NCBI GenBank assembly: GCA_023132075.1
Contig: JAGLYT010000115.1
Span: 1-5,476 of the forward strand
Source of the DNA: a bacterium
GTDB lineage: Bacteria > CBDUZB01 > JAGLHV01
DNA: 5,476 bases
Direction of reading: 5' to 3'
Positions 1-5,476 of this stretch are shown in pieces (position 1 is the stretch's first letter; each line of letters starts with the position of its first letter). The translations under genes were made by a program, and so were the position numbers. The notes below the pieces were generated by a model. That model worked only from the letters and a program-made list of their open reading frames with translations, searched no databases and had not been told where the DNA came from.

Positions 1-2
1 TA

Positions 3-509
3 ACTATTACCGACGAAGCGGGGAATAAAACAGTCAGTGTCCCGAAAGAAATAGAAGTAAAAGTAATTCAGGTAAAAGAGATTATAATAAAAGAAGATAA
101 AAGAGGGTTAAAAGTGAATCTCTCTTCCAATGTTTTATTTAATTCGGGAAGAAGTACTCTGAAAAAAGAATCTTACAAAGCTTTATCAGAGGTGGTAATG
201 TTGCTTAATGCATATTCGGAGAATAAAGTAGTTATTGAAGGGTATACGGATAGCGTAGGAAAGGCTTCCTTTAATCGAAAATTATCGGTGAAAAGAGCAA
301 CCGGGGTTTATCAATATTTAGTCAAAAAAGGAATAGATTCTAAAAGAATAAAAGTTGTCGGTTTTGGGGAAACAAAGCCGATTGCCAAAAATTCGACCCG
401 GCAGGGAAGAGCACAAAATAGAAGGGTAGAGATTATTATACTAAAAGACCCTGTAAAAAAACAGGCAGGTGATCAGACAAAGAAAGAAATAAAGGGACAA
501 ACAAAATAA
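3..509 (+). CDS. OmpA-family C-terminal domain protein, 5' end outside the window (partial)
   Basis: The reading frame is open from the left edge to a TAA at 507-509, giving 168 visible residues, so the true start lies upstream. The in-frame GTG at 114 falls inside the fold and is not a credible start. Visible residues 1-20 (TITDEAGNKTVSVP) look like the last strands of an Ig-like or FlgD-like beta domain. A short valine/isoleucine/lysine linker follows, then an OmpA C-terminal domain at about residues 38-146. Its landmarks are LFNSG, EGYTDSVG, KLSVKRA, GFGETKP and QNRRVEI. The Asp of GYTD (codon 249) and the Arg of SVKRA (codon 294) are 15 residues apart, the spacing of the diaminopimelate-binding Asp/Arg pair known in OmpA domains, so non-covalent peptidoglycan binding is expected. 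The end is a lysine/glutamine-rich tail of about 20 residues. I infer a periplasmic or surface protein with Ig-like repeats upstream, tethered to the cell wall. The family call is firm; the N-terminal architecture is unknown. Confidence 0.92.
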   Translation, partial: TITDEAGNKTVSVPKEIEVKVIQVKEIIIKEDKRGLKVNLSSNVLFNSGRSTLKKESYKALSEVVMLLNAYSENKVVIEGYTDSVGKASFNRKLSVKRATGVYQYLVKKGIDSKRIKVVGFGETKPIAKNSTRQGRAQNRRVEIIILKDPVKKQAGDQTKKEIKGQTK

Positions 510-571
510 AAAATAAAGCAGAAAAAAAATAGTTTTAAATTTTGTTGATGATGGATAAAACAGTTTGTGAC

Positions 572-577
572 TATAAT
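572..577 (+). promoter_or_regulatory. Possible -10 box upstream of the AsmA-like gene
   Basis: A perfect TATAAT lies 33 bases before the ATG at 611, in the gap after the OmpA-domain gene. No good -35 box is seen at 16-18 bases upstream; the nearest resemblance, TTGATG at 545-550, is 21 bases away. In DNA this AT-rich the hexamer could be chance. If real, it would give the AsmA-like gene its own promoter and rule out starts at 542-551. Confidence 0.22.
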
Positions 578-598
578 GATGAAAATAGAAAAATAAAA

Positions 599-606
599 AA
601 GGATGG
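599..606 (+). promoter_or_regulatory. Ribosome binding site that decides the AsmA-like start
   Basis: AAGGATGG ends 4 bases, and its AGGA core 7 bases, before the ATG at 611. The earlier in-frame TTG/ATG codons at 542, 548 and 551 have no purine-rich site in front of them. This favours 611 as the start. Confidence 0.6.
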
Positions 607-610
607 AAAA

Positions 611-3307
611 ATGAAAAAAAGAAAAATAAAAAAGATTTTGTTATGGGTAGGGCTCGTAATAATAGCATTATTATTGGTAGGAACAGTTTTAATTCGTGTA
701 TTATTTCCTCCGGAAAAAATAAAGACAATTTTAAGTAAACAATTAACTACTTTTTTAAATCGGGAAGTTGAAGTGGGGAAAATTAGTATTGGATTGTTTA
801 AAGGTATTACCGTCGAAGAGTTAAAAGTTTCCCAGTTATCTACTTTTAAGCAAGGCACTTTTATATCAGCTAAGAAATTTGTAGTTAAGTATTACTTGCT
901 TGCTTTGTTGAAAAAGAAGTTAGTTATTAATAAATTGGTACTGGTTGAACCACAAATTGCAGTAGAACGGTTGGCAGACGGGAAATTTAATTTTAGCGAT
1001 TTAATAGAAAAAGGTTCAACTAAAGAAGAAAAAGATGTTCAGGGGAAAGAACAGTTGAAAGAAAGTCAGGATAAAAAAAGCCCTTTTTCTTTGCTTGTTT
1101 CGAAGGTTCAAATTGTAAAAGGCAAGGTTTCTTTTAAAGATAATTTTACCAATAAATTGGCTGCAGATATCGAGCAACTCAATTTGGAAGTAAAACAGGC
1201 TAATCTTTTAACCCCTTTTGAAATAAATCTTTCTTTTGAAGAGAAAGTTGTTTTAGACAAAAAAGAATTAAAAGGGAAAGTTAATTTTAAGAGCAAAGTC
1301 AATCTTTCTAACTTAGATATGGATAAGGTCGGAATAGATATTGTGCAATTAGGATTTATTAGCGAAGAGATGGAGGCTAACCTTTCCGGCCGGTTAGAAA
1401 ACATCAATAAACCCTTATTTAATTTTAATTTCTTATTTAAAGTTAAGTCTATCGATAAAATTAAAAAATTTATGGATTTGCCTTTTCCCCAGGGGTTGGC
1501 AATAAAAGGGGAATCCGCAGCAAAAGGTAAAGTTAAAGGAACGTTGAATGATGTTTTTTTTGAATCCGATTTGGATTTTTCCGGTTTAGAAATAGTGTAT
1601 GGGAAACTTTTTAAAAAGAGCCGGCAAATACCGGGGCATATTAAATTGGCAGTAAACTACCGGGAGACAAAAGAAAAAAAGAAACAATTAAAGATAAATT
1701 CAATGGATGTTGTGTTTTCTAATATCGAATTGAAAAGCAAAGGAATAGTTAAAAACTTCAATAATCCTTACATAGATATGGAGTTCCTCGTTAAAGTAAA
1801 TTCTATCGATAAAATTAAACAATTTTTGTTTTTACCTTTTCCTAAAGAGCTTACTTTTACCGGAACGTCTAAATTAAGCAGTAAAATTAAGGGAACATTA
1901 AAAAATGTTTTTGTTAAATCAAAATTAGATTTTTCCGGTCTGGAAATGAGTTACGGTAATCTTTTTAAGAAGACTCAACAGGTACCGGGGCATTTTAAAA
2001 TAGCGATTAATTATCAGGATACAGCACGGACTAAGAAGCAAGTAAAAATTAGTTCGGCAGAATTTTTATTTTCCGATTTTAAACTAAATACCCAAAATGC
2101 AACATTTAATCTTGATAAACAACAACTGGATTGTAATTTAGTTACCAATCAATTTTCTTTACAGAAATTTGCTGTTGTTTCCGAATTAATTACAAAATAT
2201 AAAATAAAGGGGATAGCAGGAGTAAAAGCTTATTTAAGCGGAGATTTTAAGGAACCTAAATTTAAGGGGAATTTAAAACTTAACAATTTCTGTGCTGAGC
2301 ATAAAAAGAATAAGATAACTGATTTTGTTACCGAGGTTGATTTTACTCAACAAAGTATCAAAACAAAAAAATTTGCAGCTAAGATGAATGGTGCTGATTT
2401 TAATATAAGCAAATTATATGTAAAAAACTTCAAATCACCGGATATTGCTTTCGAGGGTTCTTTATCGGAGCTAAACTTTGACAAAGTCTTCTTTTTGCTC
2501 CCTCCCCAGACACAAGGGGAAAAACTTGCCGAAAAAAAAGAAGAAAATATTTCTGCAGGTACTAAGAAAAGTCCGGTTATGAAAATTAAAACAGAAGGTA
2601 AATTTAAAATCGGAAAAGTAATTCATTCCAATTATCAGGGAAATAATATAGAATTGAAATGGGGGTTTGGTAATCTTACCCCGGATTTATCGAAACTTTC
2701 AGGAAAAGTTTTCCTGAATATGGGGAAGGGGAAAATATACAATCTTACTGCTTTAGCGTCGAAGTCTAAATTGCTTAAAGGATTACTTTCTCCGATTATT
2801 ATGTTGCAGAAATTGGAAAAAAAAGGGTTGGTTAAAAATGCCGGTTCCCTAAAAGATGAACTTCCGTATAAAAAAATTAAAGGAGACTATATCTTTAGTC
2901 AGGGAATAATGACGGAGAATCTCTCAATTTATACTCCGGGTTCTGATATTTTTTCCAGGGGAAAGGTTGATTTAGTCAGAGAAAAACTAGATGTTCAAAT
3001 GGATGTTAAACTGCCTAAAGGAAAAGGCAAGGAACTGGCAGCCTATACTGAAATAGACAAAGACGGGCGTATAGTCTTGACTTTTTTCATTAAGGGGAGT
3101 TTTGAGAAACCGAAAATTAAGCCGAAACTTAAAAAAGTAGAAAAAGTAATAAAGGAAAAAGTTATAGAAGGAATATTTAAGAAAATGAAAATCAAGGAAA
3201 AAGGTGAAGGGGAGAAAGGCACTGAAGGCCAAAAAGAGGAAAAACCGGAAGATTTACTAAAGGATAAGGCCCGGGATTTATTGGATAATTTATGGAAGAA
3301 AAAATAG
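611..3307 (+). CDS. AsmA-family envelope protein (bridge-like lipid transport or assembly protein)
   Basis: The call is an 898-residue protein starting at ATG 611, chosen because a ribosome binding site sits at 599-606 and the first residues MKKRKIKK lead straight into a membrane anchor (about residues 9-31). The frame stays open back to TTG 542, but those 23 extra residues are polar and look untranslated. The typical AsmA N-terminus follows: PPEKI, the NREVEVGKISIGLFKGITVEEL stretch, then VEPQIAVERLADGKFNF with Pro114, Asp123-Gly124 and Asn127. A charged linker (about 134-160) precedes a long run of beta-rich repeats. Residues 262-379 and 380-497 are a tandem duplication, followed by weaker copies. 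An AsmA-like C-terminal region (about 698-794) contains GKGKIYNL, a leucine-rich helix, KKIKGDYIFSQGIM and GKVDLVREKLDV. The last 60 residues are a lysine/glutamate-rich tail. AsmA relatives (TamB, YhdP, YdbH) are inner-membrane-anchored periplasmic proteins that move phospholipids to, or help assemble, the outer membrane. The exact subfamily and substrate cannot be told here. It lies 101 bases after the OmpA-domain gene and 39 before the next. Confidence 0.88.
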   Translation: MKKRKIKKILLWVGLVIIALLLVGTVLIRVLFPPEKIKTILSKQLTTFLNREVEVGKISIGLFKGITVEELKVSQLSTFKQGTFISAKKFVVKYYLLALLKKKLVINKLVLVEPQIAVERLADGKFNFSDLIEKGSTKEEKDVQGKEQLKESQDKKSPFSLLVSKVQIVKGKVSFKDNFTNKLAADIEQLNLEVKQANLLTPFEINLSFEEKVVLDKKELKGKVNFKSKVNLSNLDMDKVGIDIVQLGFISEEMEANLSGRLENINKPLFNFNFLFKVKSIDKIKKFMDLPFPQGLAIKGESAAKGKVKGTLNDVFFESDLDFSGLEIVYGKLFKKSRQIPGHIKLAVNYRETKEKKKQLKINSMDVVFSNIELKSKGIVKNFNNPYIDMEFLVKVNSIDKIKQFLFLPFPKELTFTGTSKLSSKIKGTLKNVFVKSKLDFSGLEMSYGNLFKKTQQVPGHFKIAINYQDTARTKKQVKISSAEFLFSDFKLNTQNATFNLDKQQLDCNLVTNQFSLQKFAVVSELITKYKIKGIAGVKAYLSGDFKEPKFKGNLKLNNFCAEHKKNKITDFVTEVDFTQQSIKTKKFAAKMNGADFNISKLYVKNFKSPDIAFEGSLSELNFDKVFFLLPPQTQGEKLAEKKEENISAGTKKSPVMKIKTEGKFKIGKVIHSNYQGNNIELKWGFGNLTPDLSKLSGKVFLNMGKGKIYNLTALASKSKLLKGLLSPIIMLQKLEKKGLVKNAGSLKDELPYKKIKGDYIFSQGIMTENLSIYTPGSDIFSRGKVDLVREKLDVQMDVKLPKGKGKELAAYTEIDKDGRIVLTFFIKGSFEKPKIKPKLKKVEKVIKEKVIEGIFKKMKIKEKGEGEKGTEGQKEEKPEDLLKDKARDLLDNLWKKK
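1394..1747 (+). repeat. AsmA protein tandem repeat, unit 1 (118 codons)
   Basis: This is the first copy of a 354-base in-frame unit. Anchors include KSIDKIK (lysine codon 1439), DLPFP, KVKGTL, LDFSGLE (leucine codon 1571) and IPGH (proline codon 1631). All recur exactly 354 bases later with no net insertion or deletion. Confidence 0.9.
1748..2101 (+). repeat. AsmA protein tandem repeat, unit 2 (118 codons)
   Basis: This second copy carries the matching anchors at 1793 (lysine before the SIDKIK motif), 1925 (LDFSGLE) and 1985 (VPGH). By hand count about 60 of 118 aligned residues are identical between units 1 and 2 in a gap-free alignment, with long identical DNA stretches such as TCTATCGATAAAATTAAA. 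Confidence 0.9.
2102..2419 (+). repeat. AsmA protein diverged repeat, unit 3 (about 106 codons)
   Basis: This copy is recognised by register rather than by strong identity. FSDFKL before it mirrors FSNIEL before unit 2, and LSGDFKEPKFKGNLKLNNF occupies the place of the KIKGTLKNVFVKSKLDFSG stretch. The unit ends where the boundary motif VKNF returns at 2420. It is about 12 codons shorter than units 1 and 2. Confidence 0.5.
2420..2515 (+). repeat. AsmA protein repeat, partial unit 4
   Basis: VKNFKSPDI...NFDKVFFLLPP repeats the opening of unit 2 (VKNFNNPYI...SIDKIKQFLFLPFP) at both the protein and the DNA level; the codons for VKNF differ from the 1748 copy at one base. After LPP the sequence leaves the repeat pattern and enters a short charged linker, then the C-terminal region. 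Confidence 0.6.
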
Positions 3308-3335
3308 ATAAAACTCTAAGTTTCATTGATTAAAA

Positions 3336-3342
3336 GAGAGGT
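3336..3342 (+). promoter_or_regulatory. Ribosome binding site deciding the DUF3307 gene start
   Basis: GAGAGGT lies 4 bases before ATG 3347. The upstream in-frame TTG at 3326 has no comparable site and would put this purine tract inside the coding region, so 3347 is preferred. Confidence 0.65.
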
Positions 3343-3346
3343 AAAA

Positions 3347-4021
3347 ATGTTTTTGTTCTGGCGTTTGATTTTAGCACATTTATTGGCGGATTTTACTTTA
3401 CAAACTAATAGAATTGCCGAAAAGAAAAGTAAAGATCTTTTTGGTGTTTTTATACATAGTTTTATTTTTTTAATATTAAGTTTAAGTTTATCCGTTGGAT
3501 TTTTGGGAAAGAACTGGATTTATATTGTTATAATCGCTCTTTCGCATTTTTTTATCGATACCCTGCGTATGATCGGGATAAAAAAATATAAGCAGACGGA
3601 TAATGTTTTGTTTTTTATTCTGGATCAAGTTTTTCATCTGTCAATTATTTTTTTAGTATGGAAGTGTTGCCTTGTTTTTTCAGCCCCTTTATTGAGAGAA
3701 AGATGGGTAATAATTTTATCTCTATATATCATTGCGACCCATTTTGCAACTATTTTTATCTATTACCTTAAAAATTTCGATAAAACAAATATAGAAGGAA
3801 AAGAAAAACATTATGGTATATTGGAAAGGACGATTATTTTTTTCTGTTTACTTTTACCGGGGTTTTGGAAGATGCTTTTCCCGTTAATCTGGTTGGGAAG
3901 GGTCTTTTTAAGTAGAACCCAATGGAAAGAGCAATTGGATTTTTCCCGGAAGAATTTAATTGTGGGAAACGGCATTGCTGTTATTGTAGGAATAATTGCC
4001 AGATTAGTATATATTTCCTGA
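3347..4021 (+). CDS. DUF3307 family multi-pass membrane protein
   Basis: This is a 224-residue, very hydrophobic protein with about six or seven likely membrane segments (near residues 2-19, 33-54, 57-75, 87-112, 119-142, 160-185 and 200-222). The N-terminal half matches the DUF3307 pattern: LAHLLADFTLQT with His11 and Asp15, an EKKSK loop, His37 in the second helix, SHFFID with His67 and Asp71, and LDQVFH with Asp93, Gln94 and His97. The C-terminal half carries the YGILER segment (Gly157, Glu160, Arg161) that I recall in longer members of this family. No biochemical function is established for the family as far as I know. The His/Asp pairs, mostly spaced H-x3-D or D-x3-H in helices, would suit metal binding, but that is inference. 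The start at 3347 rests on the GAGAGGT site. The gene begins 39 bases after the AsmA-like stop, so co-transcription is likely. It ends with TGA at 4019-4021 and no strong terminator directly follows. Confidence 0.82.
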   Translation: MFLFWRLILAHLLADFTLQTNRIAEKKSKDLFGVFIHSFIFLILSLSLSVGFLGKNWIYIVIIALSHFFIDTLRMIGIKKYKQTDNVLFFILDQVFHLSIIFLVWKCCLVFSAPLLRERWVIILSLYIIATHFATIFIYYLKNFDKTNIEGKEKHYGILERTIIFFCLLLPGFWKMLFPLIWLGRVFLSRTQWKEQLDFSRKNLIVGNGIAVIVGIIARLVYIS

Positions 4022-4034
4022 ATATTTTTATAGA

Positions 4035-4060
4035 TTGACTTATTAAGAATGCTGTAAAAT
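4035..4060 (+). promoter_or_regulatory. Weak promoter candidate for thiC
   Basis: TTGACT (4035-4040) is followed by TAAAAT (4055-4060) after 14 bases, or by TAGATT (4060-4065) after 19. Neither spacing is ideal. It is the best sigma-70-like pair in the gap and would give a thiC leader of roughly 130 bases. A separate perfect TTGACA (4080-4085) and perfect TATAAT (4124-4129) are 38 bases apart and cannot work together. Confidence 0.25.
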
Positions 4061-4087
4061 AGATTAAAACACACCTTGTTTGACAGA

Positions 4088-4153
4088 GGAATCCAGTAAA
4101 ATCGATGTGGTTGGATTGTCCTATATAATCGGATAATGAGATTTTTTTGTTTT
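4088..4153 (+). promoter_or_regulatory. Possible attenuator-like thiC leader with two competing hairpins
   Basis: Hairpin A pairs GGAATCCA (4088-4095) with TGGAT (4112-4116) and TCC (4119-4121), with a two-base bulge. Hairpin B pairs ATTGTCC (4115-4121) with GGATAAT (4131-4137), seven pairs including one G-U, around a nine-base loop. The two share 4115-4121, so only one can form at a time. Four bases after hairpin B comes a T-rich tract (4142-4153, seven Ts, G, four Ts). That layout is what an antiterminator/terminator switch would look like, but the stems are short and AT-rich and no known ligand-binding core is seen. Confidence 0.3.
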
Positions 4154-4199
4154 GTGGAAATCTAAAAAGTTTAATTATAAATGAGGAGAAAATAATAAA

Positions 4200-5476
4200 A
4201 TGACGCAGTTGAAATTCGCCAGAAAGAAAAAAATTACGCCGGAAATGAAAATGGTTGCATTACGTGAGAATTTATCCCCGGAAGATATTTGTGAAGGTGT
4301 TGCCCGCGGGAGAATAGTAATCCTTCAAAATAAATTGAGAAAGACCTCTTTGTCTAAATTAGGTAACGACGGAAAGAAAAAATTTAAGCCGGTGGGAGTA
4401 GGTAAAGGGTTGAAAACAAAGGTTAATGCCAACATTGGGAATTCGTCTGATTCCGGTAATTTAAGGGAAGAGAAAGAGAAGTTGCGGGTTGCCGTGAAAA
4501 CGGGAGCGGATGCGGTGATGGATCTTTCTACGGGGGAAAATTTAAAAAAAATAAGAAAAATGATTTTAAAAAAATCTCCATTGCCTCTGGGGACGGTTCC
4601 TATTTATCAGGCAGCACGAAGAAGTATGGAAAAAGGGCAGGGGATTAAAGATATGAAAGAAGAAGATATGTTTGCTGTTATTGAAGAACAGGCAAAAGAG
4701 GGTGTTGATTTTATGACTTTACATTGCGGAGTGACCCAAAGCGTATTAAATGTTTTAGAAAAAAATAAAAGATTAATGGGAATAGTAAGCAGAGGGGGAA
4801 CTTTTTTGGCTAATTGGATTCTTTTTAATAAACGCGAAAATCCCCTTTATGAAAATTTTAATCGAATCCTGGAAATTGCAAGAACCTACGATATTACTTT
4901 AAGTTTGGGCGATGGTTTACGGCCGGGTTGTTTAATGGATTCTTTTGATGCGGCGCAAGTTGCGGAACTTTCTATTTTAGGAGATTTGGCCAGAAGAGCC
5001 CGGGAAAAAAATGTTCAAGTAATAATTGAAGGACCCGGACATGTTCCCTTAAATCAGATAGAAGCCAGTATGATGTTGGAAAAAAATTTATGTCAGGAAA
5101 CGCCTTTTTATGTTTTAGGACCTTTGGTTACCGATATAGCCCCTGGATATGACCATATTACTTCAGCTATTGGAGGGGCAATTGCTGCTTCTTACGGGGC
5201 GGATTTTTTATGTTATGTTACGCCTTCGGAGCATTTGTCTTTACCGCAGGTAAAAGATGTAGAAGAAGGGGTGATTGCTTCACGCATTGCCGCTCATGCT
5301 GCTGATATTGTAAAAGGAGTAAAAGGCAGCCTTGACTGGGATATTAAGATGGCAAAAGCACGCAGGGCATTGGATTGGAAAGCACAGGAAAAATTATCTA
5401 TTAATCCGGATATGTTTAGGAAAAAATTTATGGTTGAGTCTTCCCTTAACAAAGTAAAAAAAGAGAAAAAGAAAGA
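4200..5476 (+). CDS. thiC: Phosphomethylpyrimidine synthase ThiC (3' end outside the window)
   Basis: The frame opens at ATG 4200 and stays open for 425 codons to the window edge. An in-frame TGA at 4182 limits the start. GAGGAG at 4183-4188, about 11 bases before the ATG, is the ribosome binding site, and the opening MTQLKFARK is typical. ThiC is a non-canonical radical SAM enzyme that turns aminoimidazole ribotide into HMP phosphate, the pyrimidine half of thiamine. Motifs seen in order: NANIG (76-80), DLSTG (108-112), PLGTVPIYQ (129-137), LHCGVT (His175, Cys176), MGIVSRGG (193-200), GDGLRPG (237-243), EGPGHVP (His281), [13 protein letters not shown], and PSEHL (His345). The two late histidines are the expected metal ligands. 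The length and layout fit the short ThiC type. The C-terminal CX2CX4C motif that holds the [4Fe-4S] cluster is not reached before the window ends. A lysine-rich insertion near residues 43-61 is unusual. Confidence 0.96.
   Translation, partial: MTQLKFARKKKITPEMKMVALRENLSPEDICEGVARGRIVILQNKLRKTSLSKLGNDGKKKFKPVGVGKGLKTKVNANIGNSSDSGNLREEKEKLRVAVKTGADAVMDLSTGENLKKIRKMILKKSPLPLGTVPIYQAARRSMEKGQGIKDMKEEDMFAVIEEQAKEGVDFMTLHCGVTQSVLNVLEKNKRLMGIVSRGGTFLANWILFNKRENPLYENFNRILEIARTYDITLSLGDGLRPGCLMDSFDAAQVAELSILGDLARRAREKNVQVIIEGPGHVPLNQIEASMMLEKNLCQETPFYVLGPLVTDIAPGYDHITSAIGGAIAASYGADFLCYVTPSEHLSLPQVKDVEEGVIASRIAAHAADIVKGVKGSLDWDIKMAKARRALDWKAQEKLSINPDMFRKKFMVESSLNKVKKEKKK

Noticed and set aside
510-545. 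Possible terminator after the OmpA-domain gene (AAAAT...ATTTT)
   Set aside because: The pairing is only A-T in a run of A and T bases, with no GC-rich stem or clear T-tract after a stem.
441-728. Minus-strand open frame of 95 codons spanning the end of the OmpA gene and the start of the AsmA-like gene
   Set aside because: It is antisense to two well-supported genes, and its Phe/Leu/Ser-rich translation is what the complement of lysine-rich coding DNA gives. The other minus-strand frames (571-858, 1108-1407, 2987-3232, 3811-4074) are rejected for the same kind of reason.
4080-4129. Perfect TTGACA (4080-4085) with perfect TATAAT (4124-4129) as a promoter
   Set aside because: The 38-base spacing is far from the 16-18 needed, and neither hexamer has a good partner at the correct distance.
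4120-4140. GGATAATG at 4131-4138, which resembles part of the TPP riboswitch core
   Set aside because: It is an isolated short match. The other conserved TPP segments (CTGAGA, the AACCTGAT region and the GCG-AGGGA end) are missing and the surrounding stems do not fit.
4139-4163. Inverted repeat AGATTT / AAATCT around a 13-base loop upstream of thiC
   Set aside because: It has six pairs of which only one is G-C, and a large T-rich loop. It is too weak to call and easily expected in AT-rich DNA.
4105-4165. Possible tiny leader peptides before thiC: ATG 4105 (7 codons) and ATG 4136 (9 codons)
   Set aside because: Neither has a well-placed ribosome binding site, neither is enriched in a meaningful amino acid, and such short frames are expected by chance.

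Overview
This AT-rich, plus-strand-only window holds four protein genes, all reading in the same direction. From left to right they are the 3' end of an OmpA-family (peptidoglycan-binding) protein, a complete AsmA-family envelope protein of about 898 residues, a complete multi-pass membrane protein of the DUF3307 family, and most of thiC, the pyrimidine synthase of thiamine biosynthesis, which runs off the right edge. I see no tRNA, rRNA, insertion sequence, CRISPR array or prophage gene.

The OmpA-like domain and the AsmA protein imply a diderm (outer-membrane) bacterium. The low GC, lysine-rich proteins, long AAA/GAA runs and short (about 430-residue) type of ThiC would fit an uncultivated lineage such as Omnitrophota or Elusimicrobiota. 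That placement is an impression, not a demonstrated assignment.

Region by region: 1-509 encodes the tail of a surface or periplasmic protein, with the end of an apparent Ig-like domain followed by an OmpA C-terminal domain. 510-610 is a short AT-rich gap with a possible -10 box and the ribosome binding site of the next gene. 611-3307 is the AsmA-like gene, whose middle carries a clear 118-codon tandem duplication plus more diverged copies. 3308-3346 is a 39-base gap with a good ribosome binding site. 3347-4021 is the DUF3307 protein, with a striking set of His/Asp pairs inside its membrane helices. 4022-4199 is the only sizeable non-coding region: a thiC leader without a recognisable TPP riboswitch but with two overlapping, mutually exclusive hairpins ahead of a T-rich tract. 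4200-5476 is thiC, open at the window end before its [4Fe-4S] cysteine motif.

The first three genes could be one transcription unit concerned with the cell envelope: anchoring to peptidoglycan, lipid transport or assembly between membranes, and an inner-membrane protein of unknown role. thiC looks like a separate unit with its own leader. No unmistakably new system is present. The best leads are the thiC leader, the ThiC insertion, and the modular repeats of the AsmA protein.
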